The notes under the pieces are model-generated. The model was not told where the DNA came from and did no database searches. It was given only the letters and a program-made list of their open reading frames with translations. Of a DNA stretch of 64,000 nt, positions 15,900-24,071 are shown in pieces (positions within the stretch are counted from its first letter, which is position 1; each line of letters starts with the position of its first letter). Both the position numbers and the translations under genes were made by a program. Source of the DNA: Henriciella sp045287255 (GTDB lineage Bacteria > Pseudomonadota > Alphaproteobacteria > Caulobacterales > Hyphomonadaceae); NCBI RefSeq assembly GCF_045287255.1, contig NZ_CP137142.1:1178001-1242000 (forward strand). Reading direction: 5' to 3'.

Positions 15900-16247
15900 T
15901 CAATCCGGTTTCGCCAGCGCTTTTATCTCTGAAACAGGAGCCGCACTCGCCGTTTCAGATGCAGTTTGTAAGGCGCGATAGGCGTTCAGAACGCGCGCGC
16001 CGGCTTCCGTGAGAGCAGCACCGCCGCCACTTCGCCCACCATGACTGGTGATCACGAGAGGCTCGATAAATCCCTCATTCAGCTGACCGATCAGTTTCAG
16101 AGCACGCGGATAAGACATGCTAAGGGCCTTTGCCGCCCCGCCAACAGAACCACTCTCTCGAATCGCCTCCAGCAAATCAGCTTTACCCGGGCCAAGGCGC
16201 GATCCGTTCGGCAATGTTAGCCGTATGCTAAGCGCGCTTAGCGGCAT
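15900..16247 (-). CDS. ModE-like winged-helix regulator without molybdate-binding domain
   Basis: A 115-residue protein matching the N-terminal DNA-binding half of ModE. The block running LLEAIRESGSVGGAAKALSMSY to PRALKLIGQLNE is the LysR-type helix-turn-helix, followed by the wing GGRSGGGAALTEAG. The C-terminal TOBE/molbindin domains that sense molybdate in E. coli ModE are missing. It sits 39 bases before the XdhC-MocA gene and is overlapped by the 43-residue ORF upstream as TGATG. It is a likely regulator of the array, but how it would sense molybdenum is unclear. Confidence 0.85.
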   Translation of the reverse strand: MPLSALSIRLTLPNGSRLGPGKADLLEAIRESGSVGGAAKALSMSYPRALKLIGQLNEGFIEPLVITSHGGRSGGGAALTEAGARVLNAYRALQTASETASAAPVSEIKALAKPD

Positions 16248-16378
16248 CAGGACGACTTTTCCGGCTGCTTGGTGTCTGATGTTGCCTTTCGGGATGCGGT
16301 TTTGCGACGGCGCAAATTATCCCGCAAGGCGGCTTTCAATCGCTTATCACGCTCGGACAACTCTTTCTTTTCAGCCAT
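16247..16378 (-). CDS. small basic protein (43 residues) upstream of the ModE-like gene
   Basis: A short frame from ATG 16378 to a TGA overlapping the ModE-like ATG. The product is highly charged: it starts MAEKKELSERDKRLKAALRD, continues with an arginine run NLRRRK, and has a loose polar tail. Short proteins of this kind (acidic-basic helix, then RRRK) are common and uncharacterised in alphaproteobacteria. The TGATG coupling and a codon pattern without rare triplets support expression. The function is unknown. It would be the first gene of the minus-strand array. Confidence 0.6.
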   Translation of the reverse strand: MAEKKELSERDKRLKAALRDNLRRRKTASRKATSDTKQPEKSS

Positions 16379-16449
16379 GATTGCAGTCCACTCTCAGAAA
16401 CGGTCTTTTCATCTCTGTCTGCATAAGCTAATCCCCGCCAGATCAAAAG

Positions 16450-16524
16450 GCCGCGGTAGCTCAGTGGTAGAGCGCATCATTGGTAATGATGAGGTCGGGA
16501 GTTCAATTCTCCCTCGCGGCACCA
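16450..16524 (+). tRNA. tRNA-Thr (GGT)
   Basis: The cloverleaf is clear. The acceptor gccgcgg pairs with tcgcggc with one G-U pair, the D arm is gctc/gagc, and the anticodon loop ttggtaa sits between cat/atg stem bases, giving anticodon GGT. The T loop is ttcaatt and CCA is encoded. It lies alone between the divergent minus-strand array and dusA. The 77 bases after it show no gene. Confidence 0.96.
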
Positions 16525-16601
16525 GCCTGTTTTCGTTGAACTGACATCCTGCGGATTTGCCCTATAAGTCGGTTTATATCTTCGTTTCATGAGACAGTGC
16601 T

Positions 16602-17594
16602 TTGCATAACTATACCTTCTCTGTTGCCCCTATGATGGATTGGACAGATCGGCATTGTCGGTCTTTCCACCGTATCCTGTCCAAACAGGCCTTGCTGTGG
16701 ACGGAAATGGTGACGGCGGATGCGGTTATTCATGGTGATCGTGAGCGATTGATCGGCTTCAGCGAGGATGAGCATCCGGTTGTTTTGCAGCTGGGGGGGA
16801 ATGAGCCAGCCAAAATGGCGGAAGCGTCACGGATTGCCGAAGCGTTCGGTTATGATGAGGTGAACATCAACTGTGGTTGCCCATCGGACAGGGTGCAGTC
16901 CGGGGCATTTGGGGCTTGTTTGATGCGCGAGCCCAAGACGGTGGCCGCCTGTGTGAGCGCTATGCAAGAAGCCGTCTCTATTCCGGTCACAGTGAAATGC
17001 CGGATTGCGATTGATGAAGACCCGCCACGCGAAACCTTGTTTGACTTTGTCGATCAGGTTGCTGATGCAGGCTGTGAAGTCTTCACTGTTCATGCCCGCA
17101 AGGCCTGGCTGAAGGGGCTTAGCCCGAAAGAAAATCGGGATATTCCACCCCTGGATTATGGTCTCGTGGCGGAGCTGAAGGCCGAACGCCCAGAGCTCAC
17201 CATTATCCTGAATGGTGGAATCACAGACCTAGACGCTTGCAAGAGCCATTTGGATGCCTTCGATGGTGTCATGCTTGGCCGCGCGGCTTATCAACAGCCT
17301 GCCTTGCTGGGTCAGGTCGATCAGGCTTTGTTTGACCCAGAGGCTGCGGTGATTGACCCTTTTGAGGCGGTGGCACTCTATCGCCCTTATATTCAAGCGC
17401 AGCTTGAGGAGGGGACACGCCTCTCCTCAATCACGCGTCATATGCTTGGTCTGTTCAATGGTCGCCCGGGTGCGCGGCTATGGCGGCGCGTGTTGAGCGA
17501 GAAGGGGCCAAAACCCGGATCTGGGCTAGAAGTGCTTGATGAGGCGCTCGAGGCTGTCTCTTCGCGCAACTTTATTCATACGGAACTTGCATAG
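16602..17594 (+). CDS. dusA: DusA, tRNA-dihydrouridine(20/20a) synthase
   Basis: An FMN enzyme that reduces uridine to dihydrouridine in the tRNA D loop. The 330-residue TIM barrel opens with FSVAPMMDWTDRHCR, and has the VVLQLGGNEP strand, the catalytic-cysteine segment NINCGCPSDRVQ.GAFGACLM, the VFTVHARKAWLKGLSPKENR block typical of DusA, and LNGGITD. The only suitable start is TTG at 16602; the ATG 13 bases earlier is out of frame and stops after six codons. Confidence 0.95.
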   Translation: MHNYTFSVAPMMDWTDRHCRSFHRILSKQALLWTEMVTADAVIHGDRERLIGFSEDEHPVVLQLGGNEPAKMAEASRIAEAFGYDEVNINCGCPSDRVQSGAFGACLMREPKTVAACVSAMQEAVSIPVTVKCRIAIDEDPPRETLFDFVDQVADAGCEVFTVHARKAWLKGLSPKENRDIPPLDYGLVAELKAERPELTIILNGGITDLDACKSHLDAFDGVMLGRAAYQQPALLGQVDQALFDPEAAVIDPFEAVALYRPYIQAQLEEGTRLSSITRHMLGLFNGRPGARLWRRVLSEKGPKPGSGLEVLDEALEAVSSRNFIHTELA

Positions 17595-17695
17595 GCCCTA
17601 TGAAGAAATCTTCCGTTTAATAAGCGGGGACCCTTTCCAATATCCCACTCCTAAGACGGGCCCGAAGAATGGCCAATGTATGCAAGGAGTAAGAT

Positions 17696-18250
17696 ATGTT
17701 AAAAGCCCTGTTTGTTTCCGCCGCAATTCTCACAATGGGCGCAACTGGTGTTGCCCACGCAGGGGTATCTACTCCAACCCAGCCGGAGGCGCTTGTTGAG
17801 CAAGCTGCTCTGTCGATCGAAGATGCACAAGGCGAAGCGCTTGCCGATGCCGTTCTTTCCGCGCTCGATCTTGATCTGATTGCGCGGTTTACGCTTGGCC
17901 GTCATGCCGCAAGCCTGAGTGACGAAGATCAATCCCGGTTTGCTGACGCGCTTGAAGTGTTCTTGCGTAAGCAACTCGTTTCACAGTCAGCAAAACTGCA
18001 AAGCGTGTCGCTAGAAATCCTGCAGACCGCCAATCGAAATGCGCGTGATGCCGTTGTGACAACGCGGGTAACGGGTTTCGGAGAGCCTCTGACAGTACGC
18101 TGGCGCGTGGTTGAGCGACGTGGTGTCTGGTCTGTTGTTGATCTAGAGTTCCAGGGCGTCTGGCTGGCGATTGAGCAACGGGCTCAGATCAATGCCATTC
18201 TTGCGAAACCCGGTGCAGCCATCGAGGATGTTATCAAACAGCTCGGCTAG
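17696..18250 (+). CDS. mlaC: MlaC-like periplasmic phospholipid carrier
   Basis: A 184-residue exported protein with a Sec signal ending AHA (about 1-22). It is built like MlaC/Ttg2D, with helices around LDLDLIARFTLGRHAASLSDEDQSRF and a late VRWRVV..GVWSVVDLEFQGVWL sheet. MlaC shuttles phospholipid between the outer membrane and the MlaFEDB transporter. An aaggag site precedes the ATG. It converges with and overlaps the next gene by 4 bases, and the mlaE and mlaF genes lie just beyond on the other strand. Confidence 0.85.
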   Translation: MLKALFVSAAILTMGATGVAHAGVSTPTQPEALVEQAALSIEDAQGEALADAVLSALDLDLIARFTLGRHAASLSDEDQSRFADALEVFLRKQLVSQSAKLQSVSLEILQTANRNARDAVVTTRVTGFGEPLTVRWRVVERRGVWSVVDLEFQGVWLAIEQRAQINAILAKPGAAIEDVIKQLG

Positions 18251-18735
18251 TTCAGGGCCGCGCGCGTCGCTTCCATGTCCATTGGGCAAGTTTCGCTCTG
18301 ATGGCGTCGTTCCAATGTCGGCGTAGGTGTTTGCGCCGCTGCGGCCTGCGCGATCAATTGCGCATCTGAAAACATGCCTTCCAGACGTTTCAGGGTTTCG
18401 CGGGCTTTCAAAACATCGCTTTGTTCGAGCAGGGCGAGGGTTTGCGTCTCGCTTTCGCTCGCCATGCCGCGGAAAATGCAGCCAAGGTCCTTCGGTCCAC
18501 CTTTGCTATCATTCCAGACAGCGAGATTTGACGCGGTGCGCCCAAACCGGGAAACGCCGAGGATATAGTCTTCTGAAGGGGCGGTCTTGCGGCCCATGTC
18601 GATGACATTGATCAACTGTGCTGTTTGACGTTCCAGCAGGGTGGCATCCTTTCCCCAGCTCTGAGCTTCTTCGGGTGATGCGTGAGATGTTAAAGGAAGG
18701 ACGATCAGGCCGAGCGCAAGCAGCAAGCGTTTCAT
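18247..18735 (-). CDS. secreted protein of unknown function
   Basis: A 162-residue protein starting MKRLLLALGLIVLPLTSHA, a clean Sec signal; a ggag site lies upstream of this ATG, which is why I prefer it to the longer frame. The mature part is helical and polar, with two cysteines (GCIFRG and ETCPMD) that could form a disulfide in the periplasm. I recognise no family. It lies 86 bases downstream of mlaF on the same strand, where an MlaD gene is often found, but it has no MCE-domain features. Confidence 0.75.
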   Translation of the reverse strand: MKRLLLALGLIVLPLTSHASPEEAQSWGKDATLLERQTAQLINVIDMGRKTAPSEDYILGVSRFGRTASNLAVWNDSKGGPKDLGCIFRGMASESETQTLALLEQSDVLKARETLKRLEGMFSDAQLIAQAAAAQTPTPTLERRHQSETCPMDMEATRAALN

Positions 18736-18821
18736 GATGGGGCAGACTCCAATATTCGCCTGATAGGCGAGCAAGGGGCGTGCCATTCACTTATCTGCGT
18801 GGGCGTGAAGCCTCATGCGGC

Positions 18822-19589
18822 TTAAAGCGAGGGTTGGATAGGGCCATCGGCGCGCCCATGGACAAACTGATCAACATAGTCATTGCCACTATTATCAATC
18901 TCGCTGGCGGCGCCACGCCAGATGATCTTACCATGATAGAGCATTGCGATTTCGTCAGCGATTTTGCGCGCACTCGCCATGTCATGCGTGATCGAAACAG
19001 CCGCGGCACCAAGTGCCTTGGTCTGTTCAACGATCAGGTCATTGATCGCATCCGCCGTGATCGGGTCGAGACCAGTTGTCGGTTCATCAAAGAAGATCAG
19101 GTCCGGTTTGGTGATAATCGCACGGGCGAGGCCAACGCGCTTCTGCATCCCGCCAGAGATTTCGGCCGGTGTCAGGTCGGCTACATCTGATCCAAGGCGA
19201 ACCTGTTTCAGCGTTTCAATGGCGCGGTCCTTGGCGTCGCGGCGCTTCACACCGTCAGCATTGAGGAGGCGGAAGGCAACATTCTCCCAGACGGTCAAAC
19301 TGTCGAACAGAGCGCCGGACTGAAACAGCATGCCCATGCGCGCCCGCTGAGCTTCGCGGCCTTTGCCCTGATCATGGGTGACGTCTTCGCCATCAAAAAT
19401 GATGCGGCCTGTATTCGGCGTCATCAGGCCCAGCGCGTTCTTGAGCATGACGGATTTGCCCGAGCCTGACCCGCCCAGAATGACAAGGGACTTGCCGGGG
19501 GCGACATCAAGATTAACGCCTTTTAGAACCTGCTTCGGGCCGAAGGATTTGTGGACATCTTCAAGGACGAGGATCGGTTGCGTGCTCAC
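18822..19589 (-). CDS. mlaF: MlaF-like ABC transporter ATPase
   Basis: The 255-residue ATPase of the phospholipid transporter at the inner membrane. It has Walker A GGSGSGKS (39-46), a Q-loop (MLFQSGALFDSLTVWENV, typical of MlaF), signature ISGGMQKRVGLARA, Walker B LIFFDEPTTGLD and the switch histidine ITHD. Its ATG overlaps the mlaE stop by 4 bases. Confidence 0.95.
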   Translation of the reverse strand: MSTQPILVLEDVHKSFGPKQVLKGVNLDVAPGKSLVILGGSGSGKSVMLKNALGLMTPNTGRIIFDGEDVTHDQGKGREAQRARMGMLFQSGALFDSLTVWENVAFRLLNADGVKRRDAKDRAIETLKQVRLGSDVADLTPAEISGGMQKRVGLARAIITKPDLIFFDEPTTGLDPITADAINDLIVEQTKALGAAAVSITHDMASARKIADEIAMLYHGKIIWRGAASEIDNSGNDYVDQFVHGRADGPIQPSL

Positions 19590-20401
19590 AGGCCAATCTC
19601 CACAAACAGGGTTGAGAGGGCATAGTTAAAGGCGAGGATCAGAACCGCCGCGCCAACCATGGCGAAGGTAGCCGCTTTACCAACACCGGTCGCGCCGGCC
19701 TTCGAGCGGTCACCATGATAACAGCCCATGATCGCAATAATGCCGCCAAAGAAAACGGCCTTGATGATACCAACAAGAACATCGTCGAAGGTCAGAAAAT
19801 CGAGCGTATTGCGCAAGTATGTGGTTGAGTCGAAGCCCAGCCCATAAACGCTGACAGCCCAGCCGCCCATCACACCGATAATGTCGGCAACAATAACGAG
19901 GAGCGGAAGCGTGATGATCCCGGCCAGGAAACGCGGGGCATAGAGATAGCGGAACGGATTGGCGCTGAGCGTTTTCAGGGCATCAATCTGCTCCGTCACG
20001 CGCATCGCCCCGACTTCGGCGGCAATCCCGGCGCTGACCCGGCCTGCCAGCATCAGACCTGTAATCACGACGCCAAGCTCACGGGTAATCCCCAAAACCA
20101 CAATCTGTGGCACGAACTGCTCGGCCCCGTATCGTGTGCCGCCTTCATAGATGTTCAGGGCGAGAGCCGCGCCGATAAAGATGGCGGAGAGGCCAACCAC
20201 GGGCAGGCTGTAAAAGCCAATGGCAATCATCTGTCTGAAAATCTGGGCGGGGTACCAGCGCGGTGTAAAGCTGGCGAGCGCGGCGCGCGCGGTAAAGATT
20301 GAAACCCGGCCAACCTCGCCCAGCATGGCAAGCGTGGCATGGCCAAGCCATTGCAGCGGATTCGGGAAACCGCCTTTAGTCTTCGTAGATCCGTGTGACA
20401 C
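19586..20401 (-). CDS. mlaE: MlaE-like ABC transporter permease
   Basis: A 271-residue permease with about five to six membrane helices and the MlaE core: GTRYGAEQFVPQIVVLGITRELGVVITGLMLAGRVSAGIAAEVGAMRVTEQIDAL in outline, then the FDDVLVGIIKAVFFG segment. With MlaF it moves phospholipid across the periplasm-facing inner membrane. The frame opens at GTG 20401, overlapping alr by 26 bases. No better start with a ribosome site is evident, so the exact N terminus is uncertain. Confidence 0.92.
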   Translation of the reverse strand: MSHGSTKTKGGFPNPLQWLGHATLAMLGEVGRVSIFTARAALASFTPRWYPAQIFRQMIAIGFYSLPVVGLSAIFIGAALALNIYEGGTRYGAEQFVPQIVVLGITRELGVVITGLMLAGRVSAGIAAEVGAMRVTEQIDALKTLSANPFRYLYAPRFLAGIITLPLLVIVADIIGVMGGWAVSVYGLGFDSTTYLRNTLDFLTFDDVLVGIIKAVFFGGIIAIMGCYHGDRSKAGATGVGKAATFAMVGAAVLILAFNYALSTLFVEIGL

Positions 20402-21452
20402 GCGGCAGCAATCCTGTTGTCAATTCGTAGCCTATGGTTCCTGCAAGGCTCGCCTGTTCTTCAAGCGGAGCATCCAGGCCGATCAATTGGGCGAAAACGC
20501 CTGGCCTTGCAAGGTTTCGGGCTGAAGTTGCGTCAATTGTAATCAAGTCCATAGAAACACGGCCTACGATGGGGCAGCGTTGGGTGCCTATCGTCGCGAA
20601 GCCTTTATTGGACGCTGATCTTGGGAAGCCATCGCCATAGCCAATCGCCAAGGTCGCCAACAGGTGTGGCTCAGAAGATTGCCATGTTGCGCCATAGCCA
20701 ACGCTCTCGCCTGCCTCGATTGAGCGAACCTGCAGGATTGGCGCTTCGAGGGTCATACCCGGTAGCAGCTTCGCGTCTTTCGGGGGCATGCCTCCGCCAT
20801 AGAGCGCAATGCCCGGCCGTGTCAGGGCATGGTGGTAATCCTGACCGAGCCACACGCCGCCTGAGTTGGCGAAACTGACCGGGACATCAGGGAATAAAGC
20901 GCTGATCGCCGACAAGCGTTCCTGTTGGAAGGCATTCATGCCATTCCCATGCTCTTCTGAGCAGGCAAGGTGCGACATGATTAAGCTTGGCAGCATGCCT
21001 TCGACGGCCTCCGCCAGTTTAGGCGCGTCGCCCGCCGGAATGCCAAGGCGGTTCATGCCCGTGTCGAAGTGTAGAGCATAGCCATTCTTAAGTTTGCCGC
21101 CAGTTTGCAGCCATGTGACAAGTGTTTGAAACTGATGATCTGAATTGACGACTGGGGTGAGATTGGCCTCGCGGTAGAGGGGCTCTTCATAAGGGCCAGG
21201 CCCATTCAGAACATAGACGACGGGGTTTGGGCCCAATGCGCGTCTTGCGCTCTCGCCTTCAAAGCTGTGGGCAACAAAGAAGTGATCACAACCTGCATCG
21301 TGAAGGACTTCTGCAACCTGGGGGAGGCCATGGCCGTAAGCATCAGCCTTGATCACAGCGCCCGTGAGTCCATCAGGTTGAGCAGCCTGAAGGGTGCGCC
21401 AGTTCTCGGCGATATGGTTCAGGTGGATGCGGGCGCGTGGGCGAAGGCTCAT
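20376..21452 (-). CDS. alr: alanine racemase
   Basis: A PLP enzyme that makes D-alanine for peptidoglycan. The 358-residue protein carries the cofactor lysine in AVIKADAYGHG (Lys35), the HFDTGMNRLG barrel strand, and in the C-terminal beta domain the catalytic tyrosine region VGYGATW. SMDLITID follows. It is read into mlaE and mlaF, tying a cell-wall gene to phospholipid transport genes. Confidence 0.96.
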   Translation of the reverse strand: MSLRPRARIHLNHIAENWRTLQAAQPDGLTGAVIKADAYGHGLPQVAEVLHDAGCDHFFVAHSFEGESARRALGPNPVVYVLNGPGPYEEPLYREANLTPVVNSDHQFQTLVTWLQTGGKLKNGYALHFDTGMNRLGIPAGDAPKLAEAVEGMLPSLIMSHLACSEEHGNGMNAFQQERLSAISALFPDVPVSFANSGGVWLGQDYHHALTRPGIALYGGGMPPKDAKLLPGMTLEAPILQVRSIEAGESVGYGATWQSSEPHLLATLAIGYGDGFPRSASNKGFATIGTQRCPIVGRVSMDLITIDATSARNLARPGVFAQLIGLDAPLEEQASLAGTIGYELTTGLLPRVTRIYED

Positions 21453-21508
21453 AATCTTGAGCTGTTACAGCGCTTTGTGGCGTATGTAAGCCCTTGATCT
21501 GACGCTGA

Positions 21509-22357
21509 TTAGATCAGGGCGAGTAGGGGAGTGTATAGCAACAGGATAAGACCGAGGATAACTCGATAGATCACGAAGGGCAGGAAGCTCATCCGTTTGA
21601 GGAGCGCCATAAGGCCCCAAATACTGGCAAACCCGCTGACGAAAGAAAAGGCCGCTACGATCAGGCCATCCGTAAGGGTTGCGATGCCAGTATCTTCACT
21701 GCCGGAGAGTTGCAGGAAAGCATAAAGGCCAACAGCGGCGAGCAAGGGTGCACCGATCAGCATGGAAAAGCGTGCGGACTCCGTGCGGGAATAGCCAAGC
21801 GCCCGCGCGGCAGTCATCGTAATGCCGGAGCGGCTGGTGCCGGGGAGTAGGGCGGCGATGGCCTGTGTTGCGCCGATCAGAATAGCATGGCCGAATGTCA
21901 TGTCGGATTGGGTGCGGGAATGTCCGCCTTTGCTATCGGCCCACCAGAGCGCAAGCCCAAAAACAATACTGGTTGAGCCGACCACCCAGACAGAACGCAG
22001 GCCACCTTTGGCCGCTTCAGGAAGCAAGGCTTCGTAGGCGAGGATAGCGATGATCGTGATTGGCAGCGAAGCGAGAATCATCAGGGCGAGGTGTTGATTT
22101 TGTGACAGAGGGGCTTGTCTGAAAGCTTGCGCAGGTAGGCTGAGTCCCCCGGCTACAGCGCGGCTGACATCACGCCAGAAATAGAGCAGGACGGCGCCCA
22201 ATGTTCCGACATGCGCCATAGCATTGATGAGATATTCATCGCGTCCTTCAAGGTCGAAATAGTCTGCGGCGAGTAGGACATGTCCCGAGGAACTGATGGG
22301 GAGCCATTCTGTGATGCCCTGAATTATCGAGATAATCAGGAGCTGCAAAAGGGACAT
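21509..22357 (-). CDS. uppP: undecaprenyl-diphosphatase UppP (BacA)
   Basis: An integral membrane phosphatase that recycles undecaprenyl pyrophosphate for wall synthesis. The 282-residue product has about eight helices and both family motifs: IQGITEWLPISSSGH near the N terminus and LLPGTSRSGITM in the middle. I start at ATG 22357, because MSLLQLLIISIIQG is the usual N terminus; the frame extends 15 codons further upstream without similarity. It lies 57 bases upstream of alr on the same strand. Confidence 0.95.
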   Translation of the reverse strand: MSLLQLLIISIIQGITEWLPISSSGHVLLAADYFDLEGRDEYLINAMAHVGTLGAVLLYFWRDVSRAVAGGLSLPAQAFRQAPLSQNQHLALMILASLPITIIAILAYEALLPEAAKGGLRSVWVVGSTSIVFGLALWWADSKGGHSRTQSDMTFGHAILIGATQAIAALLPGTSRSGITMTAARALGYSRTESARFSMLIGAPLLAAVGLYAFLQLSGSEDTGIATLTDGLIVAAFSFVSGFASIWGLMALLKRMSFLPFVIYRVILGLILLLYTPLLALI

Positions 22358-22532
22358 GGCGGGTACTCCGAAGGGGTATGAGCGGATGCTCCAGAGAGAC
22401 ATAGGGAGACAAAGAGGTCACCAATGTGGCATGGATTCGACAATCTCGTCGCATGATCATTAAATATCAATATGATTATTATGTGCGGTAACATCATGAT
22501 TGATTTATCCAGATTATGAAAAAATGCGTATT

Positions 22533-22555
22533 ATAAATATCATAATAATATTTAT
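22533..22555. promoter_or_regulatory. AT-rich inverted repeat upstream of gltD
   Basis: The divergent gap between uppP and gltD (22358-22625) is much richer in A and T than its surroundings. Within it, ataaatat and atatttat form a perfect 8-base inverted repeat around a 7-base spacer, 70 bases before the gltD start. It could be an operator or simply promoter DNA. I cannot assign a regulator. Confidence 0.35.
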
Positions 22556-22625
22556 TAGATTATTCTCCTCTTGTTCTCACAAAATCTATGTCTCATAAGC
22601 AAGGCTCAACCCTTGGAGGGCACCC

Positions 22626-24071
22626 ATGCCGGAGAACATGCTGAAATTCATCAAAGTTGAGCGCGCCATGCCGGATAAGCGTGATGCTAAAGCGCGGACG
22701 AGTGACTTTGATGAGATTTATGGGGACTACTCGCAGCAAGCGGCCAAGGATCAAGCCTCGCGCTGTTCACAGTGTGGTGTGCCATTCTGCCAGCAGGGGT
22801 GTCCGCTTCAGAACAATATTCCCGACTGGCTGAAGCTGGCTGCGGAAGACCGTCTGGAAGAGGCTTACGCGGTTTCGAGCGCGACGAATAACATGCCGGA
22901 GATTTGCGGGCGGATCTGTCCGCAGGATCGTCTTTGCGAAGGGATTTGCACCATTGAGCAATCCGGGCATGGCACTGTGACCATTGGCTCGGTTGAACGC
23001 TATATTACAGATACGGCCTGGGAGCAGGGCTGGGTCAAGCCGATTACGCCACCGCGTGAGCGCACTCAATCTGCAGGCATTATTGGCGCTGGTCCGGGCG
23101 GTTTAGCTGCGGCTGAACAGCTGCGCCGTAAAGGCTATCAGGTTACGGTTTATGACCGCTATGACCGCGGCGGCGGCTTGCTGGTCTATGGCATTCCGGG
23201 TTTCAAGCTTGAAAAGGATGTTGTCGAGCGCCGGATCAAGCGGCTTGAGGATAGCGGCATTGCTTTCAAGTTTAATTGCGATGTCGGTAAAGACATTAGC
23301 CTCAATGACATTCGCGATAGCCATGACACCGTACTGATCGCAACGGGTGTTTATAAGGCGCGTGATCTGAAAGTACCGGGCATTGGCGCGGATGGTGTGT
23401 TGCCTGCGCTCGATTACCTGACCGTCTCCAACCGTGTCGGCTTTGGCGACAATCTCAAGGCTTATACCGATGGAACGATGAACTCTGAAGGTAAGCGGGT
23501 CGTTGTGATCGGCGGCGGTGATACAGCGATGGACTGTGTGCGTACCGCGGTGCGGCAGGGCGCGAAGTCTGTCACCTGTCTCTATCGCCGGGACCGTGCC
23601 AACATGCCGGGGTCGCAACGCGAGGTCGCGAACGCGGAAGAAGAAGGTGTTGTTTTTGAGTGGTTATCTGGCCCAGAGGCTGTGCTCCATACCAAGGCGA
23701 ACAAGGTCAACGGCGTGAGGGTCCGCAAGATGAAGCTGGGCCGCCCGGATGCCTCCGGTCGCCAATCCCCTGAAAAGACCGATGATACGGTCGATATTAA
23801 AGCCGACATGGTGATTAAGGCGCTAGGGTTTGACCCGGAAGACTTACCTGTCCTGTTCAATGAAACGGCTCTGCGCGTGAATCGCTGGGGCGCGGTTCAG
23901 GTTGATTTCAAGACCATGGAGACCAGCCTACCGGGGGTCTATGCGGCTGGCGATATTGTTCGCGGCGCGTCTCTCGTCGTCTGGGCCATCGTTGATGGTC
24001 GTGAAGCCGCTGAGCAGATGCATCTGGCCATGAAAGCCGCCGCCAAACAGCAGAAGGTTGCAGCACAATGA
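22626..24071 (+). CDS. gltD: glutamate synthase small subunit
   Basis: The NADPH-oxidising beta subunit of glutamate synthase; it feeds electrons to GltB to make glutamate from glutamine and 2-oxoglutarate. The 481-residue protein has the N-terminal cysteine-rich 4Fe-4S region (CSQCGVPFCQQGC and CGRICPQDRLCEGIC), an FAD site GAGPGGLAAA, an NADPH site VIGGGDTAMDC, and the closing GVYAAGDIVRGASLVVWAI. A ggagg site precedes the ATG. It comes before gltB rather than after it, separated by two GFA genes. Confidence 0.97.
   Translation: MPENMLKFIKVERAMPDKRDAKARTSDFDEIYGDYSQQAAKDQASRCSQCGVPFCQQGCPLQNNIPDWLKLAAEDRLEEAYAVSSATNNMPEICGRICPQDRLCEGICTIEQSGHGTVTIGSVERYITDTAWEQGWVKPITPPRERTQSAGIIGAGPGGLAAAEQLRRKGYQVTVYDRYDRGGGLLVYGIPGFKLEKDVVERRIKRLEDSGIAFKFNCDVGKDISLNDIRDSHDTVLIATGVYKARDLKVPGIGADGVLPALDYLTVSNRVGFGDNLKAYTDGTMNSEGKRVVVIGGGDTAMDCVRTAVRQGAKSVTCLYRRDRANMPGSQREVANAEEEGVVFEWLSGPEAVLHTKANKVNGVRVRKMKLGRPDASGRQSPEKTDDTVDIKADMVIKALGFDPEDLPVLFNETALRVNRWGAVQVDFKTMETSLPGVYAAGDIVRGASLVVWAIVDGREAAEQMHLAMKAAAKQQKVAAQ

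Noticed and set aside
18247..18735. The secreted protein as a divergent MlaD
   Set aside because: MlaD has a single N-terminal membrane anchor and an MCE beta barrel; this protein has a cleavable-looking signal and a helical body.
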